Below, in pieces: positions 13,552 to 31,333 of a DNA stretch of 64,000 bases. Below the pieces are notes generated by a model that had not been told where the DNA came from, did no database searches, and saw nothing but the letters and a program-made list of their open reading frames with translations. This DNA is from Stratiolaelaps scimitus (lineage: Eukaryota; Arthropoda; Arachnida; Mesostigmata; Laelapidae). Numbering within the stretch: the stretch's first letter is position 1; each line of letters begins with the position of its first letter. Where the stretch lies: positions 18,871,001 through 18,935,000 of the forward strand of contig JABWDB010000003.1 in NCBI GenBank assembly GCA_019614645.1, in the 5' to 3' direction. The position numbers were made by a program, and so were the translations under genes.

Positions 13552-13950
13552 ACAACAACATCAGCAGCTGCAGCAGCAGCAGAGACAGCAGTACCAAGTG
13601 GCACAGCGAAATTTCAGAAATTGTCGCTGACCAAGAGGCAAACATGAGAGAGAAATCAGCTCGAAGAATCGAATTGTTGCTGCTGCTTGCAGACAGACTG
13701 TCAGATAGACACACGGACAGACACATCGAGTAACTAACCTTTGAGGTAAACCCTGTCGAGGAGAAATCAGCACACGATTACATAAACGACATACATATGT
13801 TGAGTTAGCAGGCCGGGAACGACAACGGATAGTCATCGCTCAGAGACAGAGAGAGAGAGTCGTTTAGTTAGCACGAATATGAACGGAGAATGAACCGCGG
13901 ACGTCATTCACAAACGAAATGTGTGCCGTATCGTATATGTTACTGTAATA
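12600..13950. promoter_or_regulatory. Promoter- or 5' UTR-like block rich in GA, CAG, CGGT and AAC repeats
   Basis: Compared with its AT-rich surroundings this block is GC-richer. It packs a (GA)n tract at 12754-12784, a (TA)n tract at about 12937-12964, a CAG run near 13118-13144, a CGGT tetranucleotide run near 13192-13210 and an AAC run near 13520-13560. In arthropods such composition is common in transcribed leaders and promoters. No coding exon can be attached to it, so the call is inference. Confidence 0.25.
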
Positions 13951-16900
13951 ATAAAAGCAGCTGCGCTAGTGGTTGGTGATATGAATTTCTAGTAAATCCC
14001 AGCAGTTTATACAAGTATAGCTACAAATATCGAAGCACTTATATGCGAATTTGTATATATATATATATACAATATGTGTATGCATTTGTCTATGTATCTA
14101 AACTATGTATATGTCAGCTTCTACGAAAGGCGGCACAATCTTGTATTGGGGATGTGATAATTCAAATGAAACTGAGTTGACGTTGATAGTAGAAATCCTT
14201 AATATGAGATATCCTACCATGTCGGTCGGTAGCCATTCATGCTATTGCCAAATGGCGGCTAAACGCAATCGAATTACACTCTAGCCACAGTTGATGGGTT
14301 GAATTTATAACGAACGCGTAATCGACTCAAGCTGAAACCATATTGGAGAGGAGCAGCTTCAAGCAGTAGTGGAGCAGTAATAATACTTACGAAATATCTA
14401 GTAAATTATGGCTGATAGTCAAATGTAACTGATAAATATATATAATAATTGAGCGGAGGATTTTTTTCTTAGCCAGTAACAAACATTGATTCGAACGAAC
14501 GTAAAATGTCCAAACAACCGGAGTCATCCGACAACCACGTTTTGCAAAGGTGCAAAAGTCAGGAAAACGAATGTTAGATGAAAAAACAAAAGGAAAAACC
14601 CAAAGCCGACCTAATCCAACACGATATAGGAAGATACCGCTAAGACAGATGCGAATCGTCGCGAGATCAGCCCTGAGGTTCAAAGTATTCTGGCACTGTA
14701 TAGTTTCTAGCGCTTTTTTTTCTTTTAGGTGTACGTGAATCGACACCGGGCGTTCTTTCCGTTCGGGCGAAATACTCAAAGCGAAAGGGCGAATTCGGAA
14801 AATTGGGATGAACCTTCTAACTAAGTAGTTTCTAATATATTGAACTTCGTAATACGATTTCCTGATCATGGATTCCCCCATTTTCATGAGTTGTCTGAGT
14901 GTAAAAACAACACACCCGATATCGACTATGCCGACTCGCGGCTTATCGTTGGCGTTCCGTTACTCGCTCTAACGGAGCTTTTCTATCTGCTAATGAATCT
15001 TTCGCTATGTATAATAGTCATTACAGCGGCGAGTTCGTAATGATGTGAGTTGACTGATACAGACCCCCCCACCACTGTGTGTTCATTGCAGTTGCAATCC
15101 TGGTCGATGCCTTCTTCAAACAGGTGTAAACATATCGTACGATCGTAGCATTATAGAAAGCGATGTCATCGGGACAGAAGCAGCAGCAGCGGCTACATCC
15201 GCCTCAACAGATGATCTGTTTTGATCGAGTCATGCTCTGTTGACCTATACAGATAGATTCAGAGTCGCTGCTGCATCGTTCGTTCGCATGAACCTTTATA
15301 TAATAATAATAATAATTATTATTATTATTATTATTACTATTATTATGACAATAATAATAAGAATATATATTTAGAGGTATGAGCTGCAGGTTTTCCTTAA
15401 AGGAAGCTCTCCCTCTCGCTCGCTCTCCACTCTGACGTTGGTGATGACATGGTTCCGTCCGTAAAAATCCGCCTGCCTGGAAGAACGGTGTCAATTGTTG
15501 TTTGCCAGTTCGAAGCCTGACCGGGAATATCCCATTGATATTCGCGGTTCGAGCTTGCACAGTCGGGATGTTTATTATAAAAAAAATTCTGATGCTCTTT
15601 CTAAACGGGCTGATGCATTCGAGCGACCTATGACAGGACGATCCATGATAGTTCGAAAAATATTCTGCACCACCTAATCATGTTGACTAAAGATCTCCGT
15701 GATTCGCTCTAATGGGTAATACCCTGCGTGAACCTGTCCGCAGTAGCCTGTTTAAAGTAAGCGCAAATGCGAACAGCTATATTTTCTTTACTCGATATAC
15801 CACTGAACAGGCCCATTCACTAAACGTTCTGGGTCGTAATGATATCCTGAGGTGTACGATCATCGATCGTCTGTGCTGCTATTTTTCTTAGGGCATAAGT
15901 GATATGCGATTCCGGTTCGCTGTCTCGGTTAAAGCTAGTACTGATTGCAAATCACTTCGACAACTTGCCCTATTCTTTCGTCAGGAATTTGTTTATATTG
16001 TTGGAAAATGGGCCATTTTAGATAGGCTTATGCTTGCGGTATTCTCAAGGTGGATGGAGATCGCTGACAATTTAGTGTATTTGCGTGCAATTGTCGATGC
16101 CAGTTAGCCTATGGTAGCAATATCAGAATTTCATCCTCTCAGAAAAAAGAGAAAAAAAGTAATGTCTAGGAATGTTTTGTTTATTTATTTATTTATTTAT
16201 TTTATTAGAATAGTTTAAGAAGTGTTTCACGTCCTGTCCTTCTGGCTGAACCAATAGCTGACACATACGATTTTGGTCTAACTGGTTCACCATTCTCTGT
16301 GAATTATTCTAAATTCGTGTTTGGACGAAACCCGTTATGAGCAGATAATCAAGTCACATGAATGAATATTGTGTAGAATGTACGTTCCATACGACAATAT
16401 TAACAGCTTTTCAATTTGTACAGGCCATTGAAAAATGGTATTGATCATTGATCATCGTGTAGTCAAATGGAGTGAACATAACAGGCTCCAGCTGTGTCCA
16501 TAGTTTATCTTCGACTGTTTATCCGAGGCGGGGATTTTGTTTATGATTACCTTCGAAGCAGTTGCTTTGCAATTCAGCTTCCTTCCGGACCACGTGATCT
16601 GCGTCAACGTTGTGGCCAATTGTATTGGCGCTCTACAGACGCACAGTGGAGGCAACATGTTTTTTCTCCTATGATGATATTGTTCAGTACATTGTCTAAA
16701 TCTGAGAGAATCTGTATTCGTGGCACGAGTTGCGATATGACACTCGGCAGTTACGGCTCTAACGTCACAAATCGTATGTATAACGATGGTGGCGGTATTA
16801 TGCTGCATTATGGCAGATGCTGCCGGACAGATAACTACCGTTATGCAAATGTCAGCGGCCGGGAGTCCGACTAGGAGGATCTGAATGGAGAATAACCCCC

Positions 16901-19345
16901 TGCTGGGCGGTGCTAGCGAGCAGAAGAAAGCACTGCTTAGCTAAAGGATAAATACAGTAGGATCAGGAGTATTGTTCACTGTAGAGAGAGAGAGAGAGAG
17001 AGGCAACGGCACCTCCTAGATGTGGGTGCGGATGTGTCGACGGCAGTGTCGATATACAACCATTTATTAGATTATGCCTGTGTAGTACTTGGCTAAACTG
17101 ACCATCTTGGTAACGCAGAGTTTCGATCCAAGCGCGATGAAGTGGGAGATGAATATATTTCTAAGTACCCAAAGCCTATCTATGACTGAAGGTTAGCAGA
17201 CCGAGTGTCGGACAGGAAGTCACAGTGCACATTTTTAACAGTATATATATTATATTCAGTCCTGACCCACAACTATAATTGTTATACTTAGGGTGTGTCC
17301 CTATAGCGAGCGGATTTATGAATAAATCTATTTCTAAGGAGGAACAGCTATTCGAAAACGGATCAGGGCAGATTCGCTTTCATCGAGCGGATCCGCCAGG
17401 TCAGACTGGACTTAGGTAGGTGGCAGGACATCGATAAGCTATTCAAATGAATCCATGACACAAAGCAATTCGAGCAGAGACTCGAGTGGTTGCCGCTGTC
17501 AGCGGCAGTGGGACGAGAACGATCGATGCGAATTCGCATTTGTTGTCTTCTTTGTTGCGTCTTCTCGGCGACACCGAGTGGAATACAATGAGATGAGAAT
17601 CGTATCCACCTTGATCTAATCGTTTTTGACTATACATTGTTATACTACGAAATGAATCTGTGCTCGCCACAAACTGGCGGACTATGCCGGATTATGCTAT
17701 TCTAAGTGTGAATATTCTCGAGGTAATAAACAAACATTTTCAACCCCCGGCCCAACCTCTCTTCCAAGAAATGATCGGGGTTATTTTTCGTTCGGCCGCC
17801 AATTCAGCGCGGTTAGGCAAAGTTGCTCGTCTTATCCTGTTGGTTCGTTGGTTGGTTTTGAAGGAAAAAAAAAGACGGCCGCTAATAGGGATCCGTTACC
17901 CTCATCGCTGTTGTCGGATTGAGGCCGCCAGCCATCCCGCTCTATGGGCCGCGATCATTTGATGCTGAGCGGCTGGCGCCGTTCACCGGTCGGCGCAATT
18001 TCGTTCCACAGCCCGACGGCGGCAGCAGCGGCGAAGGCGGCGGCCCGCCAACCCATTGGCCGAGAACCTCCCGAAGCTTCTCGTACCTCGTTGCTTGTTG
18101 TTGTCAGCTGTAGCCGTTTCCCTATATATATAACACTTCGCACGGCTCTCGTCCCTGTTAGTGTTAGAGCTCCGATGAGCAGCGCAACACATTCGGAACG
18201 ATGTCCCGATAGAAAAGCCGACAGTGATATGTGGACCGATTTCACTACGAACGAACGAGTCGCTGGAAACTGCAGAGAGGCGAGCGGAACGCGTCGAAGA
18301 TCGCGCTTACCGAACAGCTGACTGACGCTACAGCTAAGCATTTTAGCGGTCGAGTCAGTCAGCTGCACTTTGTCTCTCGGGGCAAAAATGCATTGTTATC
18401 TGTCTGTTCGTGGCCGTAACAGTCCTGATTAGGGCGCTACCTCTGACCACTCTTGACTAATATAATGGCTGGAAAACTAGCCCACAAGAACAACAACCAC
18501 AACAACAGCAATAATGGACTGACGAAATAGAAAAATATATCAGTGAGATTCTGACCCGAAAATTGCTTATGTATTCTGTCAGGATGATCATTTCGTGGTA
18601 CGTACGCATATGTGCCAGTGAGGGCCTCAGAAATCGCGTTTGCTAAAAATCTATGTGAATCATAATCCTCGCACTGCATGTCCACGCGAGTCACTGTGAT
18701 AGCGTATAGAGAGAGGCCCAAGGTAATATTACACTACATTTCATTTATATATTAACAAATATCAGTCGAAATCAATTGCTTAATTAGTCATGACGCTCTG
18801 TCACGGCTTAAAGTTGTACCCTTACAAATAATACTTGTCTCATTCCGTTAGCCTTCATAATCATTTCGTTTCCAAATGACGAACACGTTTCGAATACAAC
18901 AATGATATTCCCTCTCTCCTTGATTTCTCCGTCCGAATTATGCCCAGCCATCAGTGGTTAGCATGGCAACAGCAGTAGCAAAAACGTGTCGAATAGTCCA
19001 GTTAGCGCCGATCCTATATCCTAGCCAGCTATCTACCTAGATTAACCAAGTAAGATAGGCTAAGGTTCAACTCGAGCCGAATGATTAGAGAGATTGTACT
19101 GCGGCAAAAGATGTGGCCGGTCAACCTGCCGCTCCGCCGCTGTAAGAAGATCTCCGCGGATCGCGTTTAACATAGAGAGAACGCTGGAACGGGAGGTAGG
19201 GTGGGGGGGGGGTGGCGGCTAAAGTATGTCGAACCAATGAGGTCGCCTTTCAAGAGAATAGAAACAGTGGCTGGCATCTACACAGATTTCGTGTCTACGG
19301 CGAAATGGTACCCCTTGGGTCGTCGCCATCCATCTATCTATCATA

Positions 19346-19346
19346 T

Positions 19347-19402
<56 letters not shown>

Positions 19403-19414
19403 ATATATATATAT

Positions 19415-19453
<39 letters not shown>
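19346..19453. repeat. Interrupted (TA)n microsatellite, about 105 bases
   Basis: TA/AT dinucleotides broken by a GTA and two ACAATA interruptions. It is the longest TA tract in the window. Confidence 0.95.
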
Positions 19454-19454
<1 letters not shown>

Positions 19455-22207
19455 AATCGACAGGGTTCGTTTCGAGTAACAACAAGATCGCTGCTGTGGT
19501 GAGACACGACGTACCTATGTATGCTGTACAGTGTCTCGATGTCTTAGATGGGGCTTCCCCTTGGCCGACAGATCTCATCGCATCTTTTATGACAGGTATT
19601 GCTCGTACGACACATAGACTGACCGGAGGTGGCCTCTACTCAACACGCGATATTCGGCGGGTAGATTATTGATATGAAGGTCGCGTATTTCGTAGGACGA
19701 CAGACCGACGAACGGACGAACAACCAGCGAAATGTCAACGCTACAAAGAAGTGCTGCGAGTTATACGGTGACGAATGATGATGACTCGGGTGAAATCTCT
19801 CTCTCTCAGACGACGATCTCAGAGTAAGCTGCTGCTGCGACTTGCTGCGTAGATAACGACGACGATAGTCGTAATAAGATGTCGATTCGACTATATTTGA
19901 CAGATGTTCTAGACAGGTACCAGTCTATGACAGGCCACGTTGGTTAAGCGGCGTATCTATGAATTGCTTTGTCATTTATTTACTAATTATGATCTGCTTT
20001 TCGGATGAGGTCATATAGTTTGATATTCCAATGGAGGACCTGTTTGTTTGAAGAATGGCGGAGAACATACGAACGTTTCAACTCGAGCCACCGGTTCTAT
20101 CTGAGCAGGGACTCAGGGGATTTGGAGAAGCGTAATTTATTCGCAGACTTGATCAATCAGATCGCCGTCTCCGTTGGGACTGTATCTGGCTAATTTCAGA
20201 CTTCATGATCTCGAACTGCTCCCGCCGAAGCTACATTGCCGACCTAGCGCTTTCTATCCCTTAGATCATTCCAAGGGCCAATAATATCCAACGGGCCTTG
20301 CGATTTTTTTCCAGTATAGCCCGTTATATATATATATGTGAGCGAGTGAAAAACTGAAATTAGGCCGCAAAAACTATTCCGATTGACTGCTATGAGGTTC
20401 TACGCAATTTTCTCGAGGCCTACCTGGTGCGAAAAGCTGTTGCAGGGGTCACTCTCAGATAACAACATGAATTAGTGGACACTGCTCCATTCCAACCGGT
20501 GAATGTTATATTTGAATATTTGAAAAAATACGTTCATGCAACGCGGCTTTGGCAATCTGAGAATTTCACCGATAACAGAAACTGAAGCAAGAGTTTATTT
20601 TCAAGTGGTCCCCCCTTCGACATTGCATCACCCCATTTTTTATGCATTGAAGGCCTTTTCCTTAAACCAGCAGAAATCATAACACCGATTTATTTCACAA
20701 TAATAATACAGAATCCCCCGAACGTCAAAACGAGGATATTCGATAGGTAAAATTCGAATGAGCTTTATCAATTTCCTCTTACATGAACAAGAAGCCGCCA
20801 CTCTGTGCATATATATATATATATATATATAATCATTCGTTTTCCGTGAACCTCCTTTTCACTGGAAGGTTCAATCCATGTTCTGTCTCAGCTCTCTCAC
20901 CCGTTGTTCTGTATCCGATAGAAGAAAATAGAATCGAAGACCAGCCACGTTACCCCAATTCTCTTTAATAGTTCCTCTCTGCCTCTGAGTCTTCGCCGAC
21001 GTTGGCTGTGCAGTTCGGTGGGTCGTTCGCTTTTTTTTTTTCGGTTTGTCCATTCATTTCCGAAGCAACATACGGATGCAGTGATTTCTTTCCCCGTTCA
21101 CTCATCTTCGATTTCGCCTACGGCCCGAGGCTGTACCATGCAGTCGGATAAGGCTCGCAGCGTCAATGGCTGCCGGCGCTGCTGCTGGCACGTCGGGTAT
21201 TCTGATCGTGTTATAGAATCGGCTCGTTCTGACGTCAGACTACAGGACGTCAGAAGTGGCCACCTCGTCGGTAGCGATATGCCGATGGTGGACAGGAGTC
21301 TTCGAGGCGTTGAGCGCACTGTTCACATTGAGAACAATTGTAAAGTGAGACAAACAATGATAGCACTCCACGATAATACACGATCACGATTACCATACTG
21401 AGGAGGCTGTTAAACTGACGGGCTACCGGTTGCGAGCGTCGGCGATGTTACAGCTGATGATGAGTATTCATTGATGGACTCTTCATGTTGATATCTATTT
21501 GAGGTGGAATTAGATCGGATTCTCCCCAAAGAAAAATAGAAATCTCTATTTTTAATTGAAGCAAAGAAAGTTGTCTTGTGAACTTAAAGTATTAGTCTGC
21601 ATAGTATTTAATGGAGATCTCTGTTTCGGCCGCTTCAACGGTGGCCTCGTGAGGATGTAGTTTGAGGAGGAAAAGCTTCAGGGGACCCTTAAATAGTTAA
21701 ATGTCAATCATCTCATGGTTATGGCTTTCCGATTACCAATCACTACGGCAAGATATACTTTTCGTAGTGTTGAAAGCAACATTTAGTAGTAGTAACTCAC
21801 GCGCAGTTTGGGATAACACCATAGACCACGCATCTAATCGAGAGATTATCCCTTGTGATCACTCTCGGCTGAATACGCTACGCAACCTGGAAATATCTTT
21901 AAAAGATGAACGCTACAATTTACCTCTACTGATTGCCTCTAAAAGAACCCAAAAGTGATTTTAGCTTCAATGAGCCCCGTCTAAATAGATTTAGAGGACT
22001 ATTCAGTATTCATAATACGCTTTGTCTTAGAAAATCATGTTTTCTTTTAATAGCAACAGTATATATAAATACAGTTCATCTGTGTAGTCGCCCTTGCAGT
22101 CGGATAACGAACAGGACGCCCGATATAGAAAGTTTGTTATTATCAGTCATAATCTCCACTGCCAATTGGTTTCCGTCCGAGAGTAGCATGTACACGCGAC
22201 TGAATCC

Positions 22208-22235
22208 ATTAATCTATATATATATATAGATTAAT
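22208..22235. repeat. Perfect 28-base palindrome
   Basis: The left half, attaatctatatat, is the exact reverse complement of the right half, with no spacer. Most of it is TA dinucleotide, capped by non-repetitive arms. Confidence 0.85.
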
Positions 22236-24212
22236 TATGACAATGTTCTTGGCTCTATTTCGTAAAGCCTAACGGAGGGATACGCTGTCGGATCGATCGT
22301 AATTAAGTCAGTCATTGGCGTAACACTGAACGCAATTATGTATAGGTAATACAATAGTTATTGAGAATTTTAGTCCCGTCTAAGTATTGCGTTCATTGGC
22401 CACGTTCCTCACAAAGTTCTTCTGTCTGAGTAAAATCTGACATTGTTCTGTTACGCGACACTTTAGCCGAGCCAACATTTCAAGTTGAGCGACTTGGCCT
22501 CAAGTGACTTAAAGCCGCGAATGACATGCGTGAATAGCCTTTGATAAAAATGAGTCTGCTCGCCAAGCCTTGATAGGATTTTCTTGGGATTCGTCTTGAA
22601 GCACTCGCTAAGTAGGACTGCACTGTCGTCCGCGTCAGCAATTCCAACTGAATTAAATTCGAAAATATAATTAAGGGAAAACCCTATCTGTATTTTTCAC
22701 TCATTGAATGCTACATTTCAGAGTGAATGCAGACATAAGCCCATTATTTTAATAGATAATACGGTAAACACTACGGCCCAGTAATTGTATTGGAAACGGC
22801 GCCTGTGGAACACGAGACATCCGATAGAGCCCCATGGGATATCTATCTCTCACAGTGGTCACTGAAGCCATAGAAGCTTCTAGAGTGTCATGCAATTTTG
22901 CTTTACTCAAAAGCTCAATGACGTAATAGTGACGAGCCTTTTTTCATGATGGTCATTTCAACCAGCGAAAATTCGGCGTTTGGTCCACTCCAGTCTCTTG
23001 GCGAAGGCGACTGATACCTTTAGATCAATTGTACTTTGTAATTTTGTCATACCTGACAGCTTGTACCTTTATAATATATATTATACTTGGCAGTTTTCTT
23101 CATCAAGTTACTGCGATCCGTTTGAAGAACTTGTGGCTTATCGTCTCTGGCCAACCAAGCGAGCTCACCATCTTTGGATTTACGTGATATCGTATTTGGT
23201 GATCATCTCGACAGTGTTTGTCAATGACGTTCGCAATCTTCGAATGTTCCCCGCACATCAAGTAATCGATGGAATAACGCAGTTAAACTTATGTGACCAG
23301 TGCCGCTATTCAACCTGCACTCAGAAAAGTTTCCATGAGGGTCTTGTCTTTCTCTCTCTACCTTCACTACACTCGCATAGGAAAACAGCCAATGACATCA
23401 GACGGGACCCTCGAACATGGAAGGTCTGTTCGCCTTCGACAGAATGCTATTTTCCTTATGCTGTATCAATCGTGTTGTTTTTAGCTTCGATCAAACGCCG
23501 GTCTAGCTGTCCACAGTGAGAGAACACAACCAAATTTCCTCTTTACGCCTGTCTCATTCGCGCTGGTCGTATCGCAAGACGGTGGCCGAAACGGCAAAAC
23601 CCACCGGCCACAGAGACCGCGGACAACGGTAAACAATTTCATATGTTGAGTTCATAATCCATAATCGCATAAGGGATCTGCGTAGACCCGAACACACGTG
23701 GACAAACATCAACGGTGATTGCACAGGACAAATAAACGAGCCGGACGCTGTCTCATACTCCTCCGAATGACTGGCTACACGACACGTGTCCGTCGGGCTA
23801 CGAAATAATTCTCGTGATTTCATTAGACGTTCCGAGGAGAATATTCGCCCCATTAACGTCAACTCGTTCAGCGCGGAGCGTGTGTCACCAGTCAGCAGCT
23901 TATGTGCTGCGCGAAACTGTAGCAATCTAGTACAACGTACAGCGCATAATGTAATTATACAATAATTAATAATAATAATAATAATGACAATAAAACGTAC
24001 TGTCGCTGGCTGTCTTCAATTTCGAACTACCGTATTCTGCTTCAGGCGAGAGCAGCATCGGTAACAGTAGCGGCAGGACGGCCCCATGAGCAGCACCACG
24101 GACCGAATTCAATAACCTTTTTTTCACGTTTTTTTCACCCAGTTGTTGTCCAGCCGACACGAAGAAAGTGTCAAATGTTCTTATAGTTATTCGGGCTCAT
24201 GCATACAGCACA

Positions 24213-24249
<37 letters not shown>

Positions 24250-24399
24250 GCGACAGAAGGGTTGCGCGTATGATACTATCAATGATATCAGTGCCAGTAG
24301 TATCCAGTGGCGCCGCGTGACCCGCGGATTAGCTGCTGCTATTTATCGGCGTGCCATGCTCCGACAAACGTGGAGCGAGCAAATATGTAGTGGATAATG

Positions 24400-25915
24400 A
24401 TGTCCTGAGCCGGCAGGAGATATCGCGCGCGCTCGTCGCTACCGCTAACGCGTGGTTGCCGCCGTCGCCGCCGCCGCTGCCATCGCTGGCCTGCGTGTAT
24501 CTCGAATGGTGGTGATGCTGCTGCTGCTACTACTGTTGCTGCTAAGCCGACCGTTGAAGGAGAGAGGGTAACTTGAACTTTCGGTCCCATAGCAACGCGC
24601 TGGGAACATCGGAGCGACCGCAGCCGCGAATGTCTCTGCTCTGCTCCGAAACCGCCCAATATTCGTCAGTTACTTCGTTCGGCGGACGGACTGGGCACTA
24701 AACTAACTGAGCGACCGACTGCGATGAGTGAACGTAACGGCAACAGCAGCAGCAGTCACCGCCGATATGGACGACTGCAGTTCGCTCGGATAGCTGGCAG
24801 CCAGCAGCGGTCTGCTCACGGTCTGTAACGAGTCCTGTTGCTGCTGCTGCTCCGGCCGGTGCTGTTGCTAGCGCTGTTGTCGGCTCGGACCTTTGGCGGG
24901 CAGAGCACAGGGCGGCACAGCAGCAGCAGCAGCAGAAGAGCCAACTGCAACGTGAGCCGCTGTCGTCGTCGAAGCGAGCGGCCCAGGCGGCTGGAGGAAA
25001 CGCTAGTTGCTGCGCCACAAGTTACCGTCGACACCGAAAGCGCCGACGCCCCGCCGGAGAACAGAGCAGCGGGGTAGCCAGTTCGGCGCTAGGTGTCCAT
25101 CTTCGGTGACTGCTTCTGCTGCTGCCGTTGCTGTCTGGAAGAACTGTGTGCTCGGACTCGCCCTGGAGTGTTGGCACATCTTGAAAAATGAGCTGATACA
25201 CGGTTTGCCCTCGTGGGGGCAACTTATCTATGAAAATCGAGTACCTGATACAAACAGTAGGTGGTGATTAGACGTTGTGTAGCCGCCTGACCGACCAGCC
25301 AACTTGGTTGGCCATCTGGCCGTCTGCATTGAAATCCGGGGAACAGCCAAGAAGAAACACCAAATCATGTGCAAGGCTAGCTAGCTAGCACAACGTAAAC
25401 ACGAAATAGCTTTAAGTTCGGCAGGAGACATCAAGTAAAAGCGGAACACGGAAGCAGCCCACAACACTATGCCCCAGTGCTTCGTGATCAAGAGATAAAA
25501 CGTCTGAGATGAAATTAGAAATCCGGCTGCTGCGACTACTGCCAAGAAGCTCAGAGTGTACACTACTGGTCAGAGTTGGTGGAGTTGCTCTCATGAGCGA
25601 TCTGAGACCACAAAGCTTTAATTGTATCCCGTGAAGAAGAAGAAGAGAGATGTATACAAATCTATATTTACACAATGTATGCATGGTTGTAGCTACATGC
25701 GAATGTGATATTGTGTGTGAACAAGTGCCTTCGATATAAGGGAGAGCTGTTCGAAACAGTTGGAGTTTGCCTAACAAAATCGATATTCATGCATCGTTTA
25801 GTTCCGTGTGAGAATGCCGTTGAGTCTCTGAGTTGCCGAGAGCATTGAGCGACGTCCGGGCCAAGTCCCGTGCTAGGATATCACAGCTCAGCGAGGGGAT
25901 CCGCCTAGCGAGAAA
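24400..25915. promoter_or_regulatory. GC-rich CAG/CTG-rich promoter- or leader-like block
   Basis: A GC-rich island with many short CAG/CTG and CCG runs (about 24400-25150) in AT-rich surroundings. It lies just upstream of an ATG-started open stretch at 25916. ORFs here on both strands are low-complexity and mostly lack an ATG. It could be a promoter and 5' leader for the IQ-motif gene; this is inference from composition and position only. Confidence 0.25.
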
Positions 25916-26020
25916 ATGTCAAGGCAAGAGGTGGTTGTCCTAAAACGCGAGATGCTCGCCTTCTGGCCGAATAGAAGATATGGACAGTCTGCTACGACTC
26001 CAACGAATAAGAAGTTTAAG
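25916..26020 (+). CDS. Candidate first coding exon of the IQ-motif gene
   Basis: An ATG in good context (gcgagaaaATG) opens 35 codons that run without a stop to a plausible donor, AAG|gtgatt at 26021. The exon ends in phase 0, which is the phase needed by the exon starting at 32552. The encoded peptide begins MSRQEVVVLKREML and is not recognisable. A phase match has a one-in-three chance of being accidental and the implied intron is 6.5 kb, so this is only a candidate. An unlisted or non-coding upstream exon is equally possible. Confidence 0.25.
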
Positions 26021-30722
<4,702 letters not shown>

Positions 30723-31290
30723 GGTTGCCGATATCGTTCGACTGCCACGCGCGATCGATGCGCTCGAGTACATGGGGCATGTAGGCTTAAGGCTAATTGA
30801 TAGATATATTGGTCGATTCCTCACGATGCACTCGCGATCAGAGGAAGAGACAGAAACGACAAGTATGACTATAGATGTGATACCCAAGCAAGTGGCAAGA
30901 GGCAAATCAAGATCGACACACTACTCGCTCAGTCAATCGAAAAGTCCAGAACTCACTAAGTTAGGCTGTGCTACCGGAATTAATCATTGATACCGATGGA
31001 CGATAGATAGAAATCAAGACGAATTATCCAGGGGAAAATGAAAACATGACTGATATCTTGGCAGTAAAATCGCCGCGACCAAAAATCACATCTTAAAAAG
31101 CGAAATATTATTTTCCATATTTTCGTATATTAACAACGGTAGTATGCTACGCTTCTGTAGTAGATGCAAATTGAGGTGGGGAGTCGATCCAGATAAACTT
31201 AGAGATAAAGTGTAACTCGTCAATCGTAAAGTTAACATATTGTGTTATCTGTTAGCACGTATACTCTCTTGCGTTACGAACGGATGTATA

Positions 31291-31322
<32 letters not shown>

Positions 31323-31333
31323 CAGAGAGATAG

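Larger units (their letters stand above)
13951..24300. other. Gene-poor stretch, no supported gene
   Basis: No convincing exon on either strand. The longest ORF (22980-23519, 179 codons) has no recognisable domain and is probably chance. Features seen: AAT/ATT runs at 15301-15346, a TTTA run at about 16183-16202, a GA run near 16983-17002, an interrupted TA tract at about 19346-19453 and a palindrome at 22208-22235. Confidence 0.5.

Noticed and set aside
17944..18368. Overlapping ORFs of 125-137 codons on both strands
   Set aside because: They arise from a GC-rich patch. Both are low-complexity, they overlap on opposite strands and neither resembles a protein family.
22980..23519. 179-codon plus-strand ORF
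   Set aside because: No recognisable domain, ordinary AT-rich composition and no flanking exons; most likely a chance ORF.
24838..25077. Leu-rich signal-peptide-like ORF
   Set aside because: It opens at a non-ATG codon and the leucines come from CTG runs.
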